A DNA stretch of 64,000 bases from Alkalihalobacterium chitinilyticum (lineage in GTDB: Bacteria; Bacillota; Bacilli; Bacillales; Bacillaceae_F), in contig NZ_JAOTPO010000003.1 in assembly GCF_029028005.1 (NCBI RefSeq), forward strand, positions 399,108 through 463,107. The letters run 5' to 3'. Under the pieces are notes generated by a model that was not told where the DNA came from, ran no database searches, and worked only from the letters and a program-made list of their open reading frames with translations. Made by a program: the position numbers and the translations under genes. This document shows, piece after piece, positions 27,803-35,811 of this stretch (position 1 is the stretch's first letter; each line of letters starts with the position of its first letter).

Positions 27803-28012
27803 ATGATTTATAAAGTATTCTATCAACCAAGACCCGACCAAGTTCCTGTTCGAGAAAATACAAGGTCTTATTATGTTGAAGCGAACAGTGAAAGAGAAGC
27901 TCGAAAAAAACTTGCCGACAAAAACATCAGCATCGAATTTGTCCAACAAATATCAGGTGTGTTTCTTGAGTATGAAAAACAAAATCCTAACTTCCAGATA
28001 GAACAGGGGTAA
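27803..28012 (+). CDS. rpoY: RNA polymerase epsilon subunit RpoY
   Basis: 69 residues, ATG 27803 after [34 protein letters not shown], then [20 protein letters not shown], is the YkzG/epsilon pattern over its full length. Epsilon binds the base of the beta' jaw of RNA polymerase in Firmicutes. The rnjA start is 3 bp after its stop, and the rnjA ribosome binding site lies inside rpoY. This pairing with rnjA is conserved in Bacillus. Confidence 0.95.
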   Translation: MIYKVFYQPRPDQVPVRENTRSYYVEANSEREARKKLADKNISIEFVQQISGVFLEYEKQNPNFQIEQG

Positions 28013-28015
28013 GAC

Positions 28016-29683
28016 ATGAAACAAGCTAAACCAAATCAAGCATCCGTTTTTGCATTAGGCGGCCTAGGTGAGATCGGCAAGAACACCTATGCAGTCCAAT
28101 ATCAAGACGAAATCATATTAATTGATGCGGGAATTAAATTTCCAGAGGATGAGCTCCTAGGAATTGATTATGTCATTCCCGATTACACATACCTAGTTCG
28201 GAACGAAGAAAAAATTAAAGGTCTATTTATAACGCACGGACATGAAGACCACATCGGTGGAATTCCATATTTAATGCGAGACGTAAATATTCCCATTTAT
28301 GGCGGAAAACTAGCTCTTGGTTTAATTAAAAATAAATTAGAAGAGCATGGACTACTTCGCAAAGTAAAAATGCACGAAATTCATGAAGATCAACCGATTA
28401 AATTTGCCAATACAACTGTAGAATTTTTCAGAACGACTCATAGTATCCCTGATGCATATGGAATTGTAGTAAAAACACCAGCTGGCAGCATCGTTCATAC
28501 TGGTGATTTTAAATTTGATTTTACACCTGTTGGTGAACCAGCCAATTTAACAAAAATGGCTAAAATCGGTGAGGAAGGCGTACTATGCCTCCTTTCAGAC
28601 AGTACCAATAGTGAGATCCCTGAATTTACCATGTCAGAGCGTAAAGTCGGTGAAAGTATTGACAGTATTTTTAGAAAAGTAGAGGGGCGCGTCATTTTTG
28701 CAACCTTCGCTTCGAATATTCATCGTTTACAGCAAGTTGTCGAATCTGCAGTTCAGTACGGTAGAAAAATAGCCGTATTCGGAAGAAGTATGGAATCGGC
28801 TTTAACAATTGGACAAGATCTTGGATATATTCGTGCACCTAAAGGTACATTTATAGAACCATCGCAATTAAATAAACTTCCTGACAACCAAGTAACGATT
28901 CTATGTACAGGAAGCCAAGGTGAACCAATGGCTGCATTATCACGAATTGCCTTTGGTACGCATCGACAAATCCAAATTATTCCTGGAGATACGGTTGTAT
29001 TTTCATCGTCTCCAATACCAGGCAATACTTTAAGTGTGAGTAAGACGATTAATCAGCTTTATCGTGTTGGTGCGAATGTCATTCACGGTTCTTTAAGCAA
29101 CATTCATACTTCTGGTCATGGTGGACAAGAAGAACAAAAGTTAATGTTACGACTCATCAAGCCTCAATATTTCTTACCTATTCACGGAGAGTATCGTATG
29201 TTAAAAATGCATACGAAGCTCGCACAAGATTGTGGTGTACCTGAGAAAAATTGCTTTATTATGGATAACGGTGAAGTCCTTTCAATGAATAAAGAAGAAG
29301 CCATAATTTCTGGTAAGGTTCCTTCTGGTTCAGTTTATGTAGACGGCAGCGGTATAGGCGATATTGGAAATATTGTTTTACGGGACCGTCGCATCCTATC
29401 TGAAGAAGGGTTAGTAGTTGTTGTTGTAAGCTTAAATATGAAAGAATTTAAAGTGTCTGCCGGACCAGATATTATCTCTCGAGGATTTGTCTACATGCGT
29501 GAAGCTGGAGATTTAATTCAAGAAGCACAGCAAATGCTTGCAAAACACCTTGATGAGGTCATGGAAAGAAAAACGACGCAATGGTCTGAAATCAAAAATG
29601 AAATAAGTGATATTCTTGGTCCTTTCCTTTACGAGCGTACGAAGAGAAAGCCAATGATATTACCTATAATTATGGAAGTGTAA
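28016..29683 (+). CDS. rnjA: Ribonuclease J1
   Basis: 555 residues. Metallo-beta-lactamase signature HGHEDHIGG (74-82), downstream [14 protein letters not shown], the beta-CASP motifs including HVSGHG equivalent [15 protein letters not shown] and the motif C region [14 protein letters not shown], and a C-terminal domain of about 100 residues. It is the 5'-3' exoribonuclease and endonuclease of the Bacillus degradosome. SR1P, encoded at 11316, is known in B. subtilis to modulate the GapA-RNase J1 contact. Co-transcribed with rpoY. Confidence 0.97.
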   Translation: MKQAKPNQASVFALGGLGEIGKNTYAVQYQDEIILIDAGIKFPEDELLGIDYVIPDYTYLVRNEEKIKGLFITHGHEDHIGGIPYLMRDVNIPIYGGKLALGLIKNKLEEHGLLRKVKMHEIHEDQPIKFANTTVEFFRTTHSIPDAYGIVVKTPAGSIVHTGDFKFDFTPVGEPANLTKMAKIGEEGVLCLLSDSTNSEIPEFTMSERKVGESIDSIFRKVEGRVIFATFASNIHRLQQVVESAVQYGRKIAVFGRSMESALTIGQDLGYIRAPKGTFIEPSQLNKLPDNQVTILCTGSQGEPMAALSRIAFGTHRQIQIIPGDTVVFSSSPIPGNTLSVSKTINQLYRVGANVIHGSLSNIHTSGHGGQEEQKLMLRLIKPQYFLPIHGEYRMLKMHTKLAQDCGVPEKNCFIMDNGEVLSMNKEEAIISGKVPSGSVYVDGSGIGDIGNIVLRDRRILSEEGLVVVVVSLNMKEFKVSAGPDIISRGFVYMREAGDLIQEAQQMLAKHLDEVMERKTTQWSEIKNEISDILGPFLYERTKRKPMILPIIMEV

Positions 29684-29694
29684 AACCCATAGTA

Positions 29695-29736
29695 AAAAGA
29701 GTAGGAGGTACCAGTTTAATGACCTCTACTCTTTTT
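29695..29736 (+). terminator. Terminator of rpoY-rnjA
   Basis: AGAGTAGGAGGT paired with ACCTCTACTCT (one bulge), then five Ts; the loop carries GGTACC-like sequence. Confidence 0.9.
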
Positions 29737-29842
29737 ATTTTGGTTAATCGAGCCTCGTATGTTGCTCTCATACTTTCTAATTATAAATATTGGTGCTCTT
29801 CTACTTTCTTAATATAAACTATATTCTAAAATATTAATTCAT

Positions 29843-30508
29843 TTATCCTTCATCTAACAACTGTTTTTCAAAGCGGTCAATATCTCTATCGGCGCCGATA
29901 ACAATTAATATGTCCCCTCTACAAATTTTTTCATACGCTTGCGGAGAAACATTGATTTCTTCTTTGCGTTTAATCGCCATAATATTAATCCCATACTTAG
30001 CACGAATATCTAAGTCTATTAATGTTTTTCCGTGTATTTTTTCGCCAGCAATCAACTCTACTATACTATATTCGTCTGAGAGTTCTAAGTAGTCTAAAAC
30101 ATTTTTGGAGACAATATGATGCGCAATGCGAATCCCGATATCTCGCTCTGGATGAACAATTTCATGTGCCCCAATTTTCTCAAGCACTTTTTCATGATAG
30201 TCATTTTGTGCTTTTACTGTAATATGCTTTACACCTAATTCATGTAACATTAAAGTTGTTAAAATACTTGATTGAATGTCGTCACCAATCGCAACAATTA
30301 CATGGTCAAAGTTTCGTATTCCTAAATTCTTTAAGGCTGCTTCATCCGTGGAATTAGCTACAACTGCATGAGTGACAATATCTTTAAATTCGTCTACTTT
30401 TTCTGGAGAATGATCAATTGCCATAACTTCCATTCCTAATCTACTTAGTTCTTTACAGATACTTCCCCCAAATCTCCCTAAACCGATTACAGCAAATTGC
30501 TTTTTCAT
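29843..30508 (-). CDS. ktrC: KtrC/TrkA-type potassium channel gating subunit
   Basis: 221 residues from ATG 30508 (GAGGAC upstream), equal to B. subtilis KtrC. N-terminal RCK domain with FAVIGLGRFGGSICKEL (nucleotide-binding GxGxxG) and D38-type acidic end of strand 2 (MAIDHS). C-terminal TrkA-C domain (about 140-221), which in KtrC binds c-di-AMP. It forms the cytoplasmic ring on KtrD or KtrB; no membrane partner is in the window. Confidence 0.93.
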   Translation of the reverse strand: MKKQFAVIGLGRFGGSICKELSRLGMEVMAIDHSPEKVDEFKDIVTHAVVANSTDEAALKNLGIRNFDHVIVAIGDDIQSSILTTLMLHELGVKHITVKAQNDYHEKVLEKIGAHEIVHPERDIGIRIAHHIVSKNVLDYLELSDEYSIVELIAGEKIHGKTLIDLDIRAKYGINIMAIKRKEEINVSPQAYEKICRGDILIVIGADRDIDRFEKQLLDEG

Positions 30509-30577
30509 GAAGTCCTCCTCACGCAAGCCTTGTTTATTTTATTTAAATTTTATCATAGAAAGTATTTATAATGCCTA

Positions 30578-30670
30578 AAAAAACAAAGAGTGCCAGGTAC
30601 CTCAACCTCAATAAAAGGAACCATTTTATCTAGTCCTTTATATCAGTTAGAGGAAAACTGGCACATTGTT
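30578..30670 (-). terminator. Long hairpin after the amidase gene
   Basis: Outer stem GTGCCAG/CTGGCAC (about 30590 and 30660) with an inner CCTC-AAC/GTT-GAGG pairing and a U run on the minus strand. It carries GTGCCAGGTACC, a box shared with the hairpins at 35738 and 55428. Confidence 0.5.
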
Positions 30671-30686
30671 GTTATCTATAAATTAG

Positions 30687-31919
30687 TTAAGAAAATAAAC
30701 GTGACCAAGTTTGCGGTCCGACAATTCCGTCTACGGTTATACCTTCCCTTCGCTGAAAGTTTCTAACCGCCTGTTCAGTTATTGGGCCATATAATCCATC
30801 TACGGTAACATTTAAAGCACGCTGAACCCTTCTAACATCGTCTCCTCTCATAAATGGTGTCTGAAGAGAGATTAATCGAGTGTAGCTAGGATGTTCATTC
30901 GGACTGACACGATCCAACGCTCTCCATGTTTGCGGTCCAACAATACCATCTACAGTAATGTTTTCTCTTCGTTGAAAGTCTCTCACTCTTTGTGCTGTTT
31001 CAGGTCCATACAATCCATCCACCATTGCTCCTACTTTTTGTTGAACTTCACGCACATCTTCACCACGCATCAGAGGTGTAATATGACGTAACATCCTTCT
31101 TGATTCACTTGTAAATATTTCTTCACGCTCATCCGGTTCATCTGTTGGAGACCCATGTTCAACGATTTCCATATTTCCATCGAAATCTCTTAATGCGGCA
31201 CGTGTTTGAGGACCGACGATTCCATCTACAGCAATACCAGCAGCTCGTTGAAACCGAACCACTGCATCAAATGTTTGCGGACCAAAAATTCCATCGATTG
31301 GTCCTGGCATGAAATTTAATTCATTAAGGCGTTCTTGAAGTGCCATAATATCATCACCTTGGTCGCCTCTTGACAAAATGGTACGTTGTCTAGCTCCAGC
31401 AACATACGTCGGTGAAGGGATGGCTGAACGGTCAATTTGACCCGTTCTTTCGGCTAATTGAGAGCGGAATTGCGTCATACTGATTGAAGGGCAAGGTTTC
31501 CAAGAATACCCTGGAAATTCAATGTGGCCCCACACGTTATCAACAGGTATATTGAGCTCATTCATTAAAAACTGTGTCAGTTCTAAAGCGGCTTCACGTT
31601 GTTGAGATGTAGGAGTCTGAGTACGGAAATCCCCGACCATACAAACGCCAACAGCCATCCCATTACTGTTACCTACATGGTAACTAACAACTTCTAGATC
31701 ATGGCACCAGCTAATGGCCCCATCACGATCTACCACGTAGTGATACCCAATTCCTGGCCACCCTAAATTGTTAACGTGGTACCTCGCAAATGCTTCTGCG
31801 CTACCTGAAGTTGTGGCACTATGATGAATAGCAATATTTCTAATAGCACCTCTAGAACGACGACGGTATCTTCTACTCGCGTGTCTCGCTAATGAATTAC
31901 GCTTGTCTATAATATTCAT
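30687..31919 (-). CDS. N-acetylmuramoyl-L-alanine amidase with three peptidoglycan-binding domains
   Basis: 410 residues from ATG 31919 after GAGGTGATT. Residues about 20-165 are an Amidase_2/PGRP domain: IAIHHSAT (zinc His), WGHIEFPGYSWKPCPS (second His and Cys) and GIGYHYVVDRDG. Three PG_binding_1 repeats follow (about 190-250, 280-338, 350-408), each ending in a variant of GITVDGIVGPQTWRAL. There is no signal peptide; the N-terminus is Arg-rich (RHASRRYRRRSRG). It should cleave the MurNAc-L-Ala bond. A sigma-K-like promoter suggests mother-cell lysis or spore use; a phage-derived origin is an alternative. Confidence 0.88.
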   Translation of the reverse strand: MNIIDKRNSLARHASRRYRRRSRGAIRNIAIHHSATTSGSAEAFARYHVNNLGWPGIGYHYVVDRDGAISWCHDLEVVSYHVGNSNGMAVGVCMVGDFRTQTPTSQQREAALELTQFLMNELNIPVDNVWGHIEFPGYSWKPCPSISMTQFRSQLAERTGQIDRSAIPSPTYVAGARQRTILSRGDQGDDIMALQERLNELNFMPGPIDGIFGPQTFDAVVRFQRAAGIAVDGIVGPQTRAALRDFDGNMEIVEHGSPTDEPDEREEIFTSESRRMLRHITPLMRGEDVREVQQKVGAMVDGLYGPETAQRVRDFQRRENITVDGIVGPQTWRALDRVSPNEHPSYTRLISLQTPFMRGDDVRRVQRALNVTVDGLYGPITEQAVRNFQRREGITVDGIVGPQTWSRLFS

Positions 31920-31935
31920 CAAATCACCTCATTAC

Positions 31936-31963
31936 TTATATATGGTAATAAGTGAAAAATGGT
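31936..31963 (-). promoter_or_regulatory. Possible sigma-K-type promoter of the amidase gene
   Basis: AC, 17-bp spacer, CATATATAA on the minus strand; one mismatch to CATANNNTA. It lies only about 15 bp before the start codon, so leader space is tight. Confidence 0.3.
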
Positions 31964-32067
31964 GATATACCCATAGTGATTTTTTAATATCCAGCCTTTT
32001 GTTGACGTTAGAACTGAAAAAAACGGATTTAAACCAAATACCTTTTAACATTCCATACTTCAAATAC

Positions 32068-32104
32068 AAAAAAGAGCAGGCGAATTTTACACATTCGACT
32101 GCTC
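32068..32104 (-). terminator. Terminator of ykuV
   Basis: GAGCAG-n-CGAAT/ATTCG-n-CTGCTC stem and U run on the minus strand. Confidence 0.9.
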
Positions 32105-32131
32105 ATAAATAGATTTATTTCATATTTAAAG

Positions 32132-32590
32132 TTACTCTTCTTTGATTCCTAATACTCGATTAACTCGTTTTGTTAACATCTTCATACCACTTCCACCTGC
32201 TTGGAAGTGGCGAAGTTGACCTTCGGCATCAAACACATAGTAGGCCGGGACATACTGATTTTCGAACGAATCCGTAATTTTATGTGCGTTATCAACAGCA
32301 ATTAGTTGTGAGATGCCATGATCCTCAGCTACCTGTTTGATCTGTTCAATATCTGTATCTTTTTCTGAACGTGGCATGTGAATAGCAATTACATTTAACT
32401 GATTCGCATATTTATCACGGAATTCATTAATATTTGGCATAGCATCTTTACAAAGCCCCCATGAAACTGACCAAAAGTGAAATAATGTCGGTTTACTTCC
32501 TAGTAATTCTTCTTTGCTTATCCCACTGCCGTTTAACCACTCAGTTGCCCCGCTTAGGTCTGGCATTGGTGAGCGTAACTTTAGCGCCAT
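32132..32590 (-). CDS. ykuV: YkuV-like thioredoxin-family protein lacking the first catalytic Cys
   Basis: 152 residues from ATG 32590, 9-10 nt after GGAGGG. The whole length follows B. subtilis YkuV: MALKLRSPMPDLSGATEWLNG at the start, PTLFHFWSVSWGLCKDAMPNINEFRDKY, and VPAYYVFDAEGQLRHFQAGGSGMKML with the cis-Pro. In YkuV the active site is CHLC; here it is WGLC (W44, C47), checked on the DNA (TGG). With one cysteine it cannot run a dithiol exchange, though glutathione-like or bacillithiol-linked chemistry remains possible. It follows ykuU on the same strand after a short hairpin. Confidence 0.9.
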   Translation of the reverse strand: MALKLRSPMPDLSGATEWLNGSGISKEELLGSKPTLFHFWSVSWGLCKDAMPNINEFRDKYANQLNVIAIHMPRSEKDTDIEQIKQVAEDHGISQLIAVDNAHKITDSFENQYVPAYYVFDAEGQLRHFQAGGSGMKMLTKRVNRVLGIKEE

Positions 32591-32620
32591 CCTTTTCCCT
32601 CCTTGGTATATTAAAATAGT

Positions 32621-32654
32621 TGAAAAAAGGTCTAACATAAATGCTAGACCTTTA
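32621..32654 (-). terminator. Hairpin between ykuU and ykuV
   Basis: AAAGGTCTA/TAGACCTTT perfect 9-bp stem, 10-nt loop, then a U run on the minus strand; would reduce read-through into ykuV. Confidence 0.8.
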
Positions 32655-32677
32655 TTTTTTTATCATATGTACTTAAA

Positions 32678-33229
32678 TTAAGCGTTTAGGGTTTCTTGTC
32701 CTGGTTTCCAATTTGCTGGGCATAGTCCACCCGTTTGTAGTGCTTGAAGCACACGTAACGTTTCATCAACATCACGACCAATGTTATTGTGATTTACTAC
32801 AGAGTACATTAACTCACCTTCTGGACTAATAATGAATAGTCCACGAAGTGCTACACCTGCATCTTCAATTAACACACCATAATCACGCGAAACTTGGTGA
32901 TTTGTATCTGCAGCTAACGGATACTTTAATTCACCTAAACCATTGTCATCACGAGAAGTGTTAATCCATGCTTTATGCGTGTGAATCGTATCAGTAGAAA
33001 CACCAATTACTTCTGCATCTAAATCTTCAAACTCATCATAACGGTCGCTTAGTGCAGTAATTTCTGTAGGGCAAACGAATGTGAAGTCCATTGGATAGAA
33101 GAATAGAACGGTCCATTTATCATCTTTCATATTATCTTCAAGACTAACTTTTCCAAATTCTTTGTTCGGTAAAACAGCTTCCATTTCAAAACGAGGAGCT
33201 TGCTTTGCTACCATACGCTTATCTGACAT
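32678..33229 (-). CDS. ykuU: 2-Cys peroxiredoxin YkuU
   Basis: 183 residues, ATG 33229 after AGGAGGT. Typical AhpC/Prx1 features: FYPMDFTFVCPTE with peroxidatic C53 and the C-terminal resolving C170 in GGLCPANWKPG. It reduces hydrogen peroxide and organic peroxides in the cytosol. Pairing with a thioredoxin-like ykuV is conserved in Bacillus and suggests that YkuV is its reductant, which makes the missing cysteine of the local YkuV notable. Confidence 0.95.
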   Translation of the reverse strand: MSDKRMVAKQAPRFEMEAVLPNKEFGKVSLEDNMKDDKWTVLFFYPMDFTFVCPTEITALSDRYDEFEDLDAEVIGVSTDTIHTHKAWINTSRDDNGLGELKYPLAADTNHQVSRDYGVLIEDAGVALRGLFIISPEGELMYSVVNHNNIGRDVDETLRVLQALQTGGLCPANWKPGQETLNA

Positions 33230-33626
33230 ATGTACATACCTCCTAAGTGATTTAACGTTGAGATTTAAGAGAAGGTTATTTTAGATCATATTAAATTATA
33301 GTTCATCTAAATTACTATCATATTCCTTCCTCTTGTCACACTATTGCTATTATACCCACAGTTTAATGAACTAAACTTTAATTTTACGTAAACAATTATT
33401 AAAGTTTTTCTACAATAAATGCTTGGGATTACACTTTTAAAATTCTCCTTTATCTCGTTACATTATAAAAAAGTTTCCTTTTTTCTACACTTATCGTTTT
33501 ACATTCAAATTTTCTGGGAATAGAATAAGGGAAGGTTTTTCTTTAATATGGGTGGATCTTTCATAAATTCTTAATGAGGATTTACTTAAAATGAACCGGT
33601 ATAAAAATAAATATAGGAGTGGTTTT
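33230..33626. other. Divergent promoter region ykuU/ykuT
   Basis: AT-rich, about 400 bp, between divergent genes. I looked for a PerR box near ykuU and saw no good match. No reading frame or known RNA is recognised. Confidence 0.4.
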
Positions 33627-34466
33627 GTGAATCAATGGTTTGAAGATATTAATTGGACTTCATTTTTAGAAGGAGGCATAGAGATCTTTGGGCAAGCCGT
33701 AATTGCTATCATTGCGTTTATTATCGCTAAGTCTATTGGAAATAAAATAATTAAGACGGGCTTTACAAAGATGCAAGAGCAAAAAGATATATCGTTAGGT
33801 CGAGTTAAAACATTAGAAAAGTTAGCTTTGAATGCTTTTTCATACGTCCTTATCTTTGTATTTATTACGATTGTAATTAGTATATTCGGACTTGATGCGA
33901 CCGGGTTAATTGCGGGTGCTGGTATTATTGGTTTAGCAATTGGTTTTGGTGCTCAAGGCTTAGTGAGTGATGTCGTTACTGGCTTTTTTATTTTATTAGA
34001 AAGACAAATTGATGTTGGCGATTACGTAACAGCTTCAGGGCTCGATGGGATCGTGGAAGAAGTTGGATTACGCACAACTTTAATTAGAGGTTTTGACGGG
34101 ACTCTGCACTTTATTCCTAACCGAAATATCTCAAGTGTCAGTAACCACTCTAGAGGCAATATGCGTGCATTAGTAGATATGAGTATCTCCTACGATGACA
34201 ATATTGATGAAGCTGTGAAAGTGATGCAAGCAGTATGTGATCGAATTGCAACTGAGGATGAAAGAATTGTAGAAGGGCCTAACGTTGTTGGTGTCCAAAG
34301 TTTAGGAGATTCTGATGTTGTTCTTCGTATTGTTGCTAAGACTGTTAATATGGAACAATGGGCAGTTGAACGTACTTTGCGTAAGGAGCTAAAAGAAGCT
34401 CTAGATGCAAATGGTATTGAAATTCCTTTCCCGCATCAAGTATATATTGAAAAGAAAAATGCATAG
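33627..34466 (+). CDS. ykuT: MscS-family mechanosensitive channel YkuT
   Basis: 279 residues from GTG 33627, 7 nt after AGGAG; an ATG at 33591 has no good site. Three membrane helices occur at about 18-38, 62-85 and 92-120, the last being the pore helix TM3 with GLIAGAGIIGLAIGFGAQGLVSDVVTGFFILLE, the Gly/Ala pattern of MscS. The beta domain (DVGDYVTASGLDGIVEEVGLRTTLIRGFDG) and alpha/beta cytoplasmic domain follow. It releases solutes on hypo-osmotic shock. Matches B. subtilis YkuT in place beside ykuU and ykuS. Confidence 0.93.
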   Translation: MNQWFEDINWTSFLEGGIEIFGQAVIAIIAFIIAKSIGNKIIKTGFTKMQEQKDISLGRVKTLEKLALNAFSYVLIFVFITIVISIFGLDATGLIAGAGIIGLAIGFGAQGLVSDVVTGFFILLERQIDVGDYVTASGLDGIVEEVGLRTTLIRGFDGTLHFIPNRNISSVSNHSRGNMRALVDMSISYDDNIDEAVKVMQAVCDRIATEDERIVEGPNVVGVQSLGDSDVVLRIVAKTVNMEQWAVERTLRKELKEALDANGIEIPFPHQVYIEKKNA

Positions 34467-34586
34467 AGGATTATATAAGGTATACTTCTTGCAACAATAA
34501 ACTCTGTCAAGAATTATGGTCTTGCTAATTGAAAAAATAGGTCCAATAACATAGTTGACTTAAAAGAATAAAGGTACCAATTTTTC

Positions 34587-34620
34587 AAGTGGCTGATAAC
34601 GTGTATCAGCCACTTTTTTT
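34587..34620 (+). terminator. Terminator of ykuT
   Basis: AAGTGGCTGATA/TATCAGCCACTT perfect stem, 5-nt loop, seven Ts. Confidence 0.95.
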
Positions 34621-34653
34621 ATAATTATATAAAGAGTTTCTCCAGCTGCCTAC

Positions 34654-34681
34654 ACCATTTCGGCATATGTCCCATATGTTA
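34654..34681 (+). promoter_or_regulatory. Sigma-K-type promoter of the 115-residue gene
   Basis: AC (34654-34655), 17-bp spacer, CATATGTTA (34673-34681): full match to AC-N17-CATANNNTA, with a start codon 36 bp on. Confidence 0.7.
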
Positions 34682-34716
34682 TTAATATCTTGTACGCAAA
34701 GAAAGGGAGATTCAAG

Positions 34717-35064
34717 ATGAGTGAAAACTTTAATCCAAGTAACCAAAAGAAATTAATGGAGTTAGTTGTAGGTCAAGTATTAAAAAAGCATAAGGTTTCC
34801 CCTAAAGATATAGACCTTACGAAAAAAGAAAAAAAGAAGATTAAGGAAATTGTTGGAGATATTGAAGGTGAGGTACAGCGCTTTCTTGAAAACCAAAATA
34901 AACAATTAACAGAACAAGACTTTTCAACGGAAAGCACATCAACATCAACACCTGAAACATCACAAATAAATCAAGCACCCCAGTCAAGTACACCACAACG
35001 GCAAACCTTCCAGTCCACAAACGATGTTACATCCGTAAAAACCTTTTTCAATCGTAGAAAGTAA
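34717..35064 (+). CDS. Probable spore coat or spore-associated protein, 115 residues
   Basis: ATG 34717 after AAAGGGAG. Residues 1-65 are helical and very basic/acidic (NQKKLMELVVGQVLKKHKVSPKDIDLTKKEKKKIKEIVGDIEGEVQRFLENQ); residues 70-105 are a Ser/Thr/Gln-rich low-complexity tail (ESTSTSTPETSQINQAP), ending VKTFFNRRK. I do not know a named family for it. The sigma-K-type promoter and the adjacent CotX-family gene, also with a sigma-K-like promoter, point to a late mother-cell, coat-related role; that is inference. Confidence 0.75.
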   Translation: MSENFNPSNQKKLMELVVGQVLKKHKVSPKDIDLTKKEKKKIKEIVGDIEGEVQRFLENQNKQLTEQDFSTESTSTSTPETSQINQAPQSSTPQRQTFQSTNDVTSVKTFFNRRK

Positions 35065-35068
35065 GCTT

Positions 35069-35100
35069 AACAGCTCCAAATTTGTTGGAGCTGTTTTTTT
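35069..35100 (+). terminator. Terminator of the 115-residue gene
   Basis: AACAGCTCCAA/TTGGAGCTGTT perfect stem and seven Ts. Confidence 0.95.
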
Positions 35101-35134
35101 ACAATTGGACTATTTAATCAAGATATTTGTCCAA

Positions 35135-35162
35135 ACAATGTGCACTTGTAGTACATAAGTTG
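35135..35162 (+). promoter_or_regulatory. Sigma-K-like promoter of the cotX-type gene
   Basis: AC (35135-35136), 17-bp spacer, CATAAGTTG (35154-35162); one mismatch to CATANNNTA. Ribosome binding site AAAGGAGG follows. Confidence 0.55.
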
Positions 35163-35195
35163 AAGTAGACACACAAAAAGGAGGAATAACTAATT

Positions 35196-35675
35196 ATGAG
35201 TAACCAAGAAGTTTTCTATTCGACTGATAAGAAAAAATCAGACTGGTCAGCATTAGATCCTAAAAAGAAACACCCATTATGCCCACCGAAAAAAGAAGAA
35301 CAAGAAGAGGTTGCACAAGTAGCTGAACAGACAAATAAAACATTTCAGTTATCAGAAGAGTCTATTATGATCAAAGATTCCTGTGATGTTTCTGTAAATA
35401 GTACTGATACGAAAGCTGCACTATCTCTTCAAGCTTCACTACAGGCAGCGATTGCAATTGTAATTAGTATTTCAATTGCAGACAGCACAAAAGCAGATAT
35501 GATCACGCAAGAATTACTTCAATCTTCTAAAATCAAGCAAGTAACGAAACAAAAAACGATTATTGAAAACTCCCGTAACGTCCAAGTTACAACAACTGAC
35601 ACTCAAATTGCAGCAAATATTCAAGTGTTACTTCAATTATTACTAGCGATACTAGTTCAAGTCGACATTCTTTAA
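35196..35675 (+). CDS. cotX: CotX/CotV-family spore coat protein
   Basis: 159 residues, ATG 35196 after AAAGGAGGAA. Residues 1-55 are charged and variable, with HPLCPPKKEE. The rest is a duplicated CotX unit: IKDSCDVSVNSTDTKAALSLQASLQAAIAIVISISIADS and IENSRNVQVTTTDTQIAANIQVLLQLLLAILVQVDIL, both with (S/T)TDT and a long hydrophobic stretch. CotX proteins build the insoluble crust or outer coat of Bacillus spores. A truncated repeat (copy F) follows the stop codon directly. Confidence 0.92.
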   Translation: MSNQEVFYSTDKKKSDWSALDPKKKHPLCPPKKEEQEEVAQVAEQTNKTFQLSEESIMIKDSCDVSVNSTDTKAALSLQASLQAAIAIVISISIADSTKADMITQELLQSSKIKQVTKQKTIIENSRNVQVTTTDTQIAANIQVLLQLLLAILVQVDIL

Positions 35676-35676
35676 C

Positions 35677-35735
35677 AAGAAAAGCAAAAGCGCAAGCGCC
35701 CAATCGGCTAAGTCTCACTAATCGCTGGGCCTATG
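35677..35735 (+). repeat. GC-rich 3'-end repeat, copy F (degenerate fragment)
   Basis: Starts 1 bp after the cotX-type stop with AAGAAAAGCAAAAGCGC and contains GCGCCCAATCGGC; the middle and 3' parts are missing or diverged. Same direction as the gene. Confidence 0.5.
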
Positions 35736-35737
35736 TT

Positions 35738-35807
35738 CAAAAAAACTCTCCCTGGTACCAGGCACCTTTAACAAACTAAAGAGGTGCCGGGGTACAGGGA
35801 GAGTTTT
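35738..35807 (-). terminator. Long hairpin terminator of the manganese catalase gene
   Basis: A stem of over 20 bp with mismatches: AAACTCTCCCTG, GTACC and AGGCACCT on one side, GAGGTGCC, GGTAC and AGGGAGAGTTT on the other, with a U run on the minus strand. It contains GGTACC and GGCACC boxes. Confidence 0.8.
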
Positions 35808-35811
35808 GTGT

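Noticed and set aside
33240..33360. PerR box upstream of ykuU
   Set aside because: Only one half-site resembles TTATAAT; the second half does not match.
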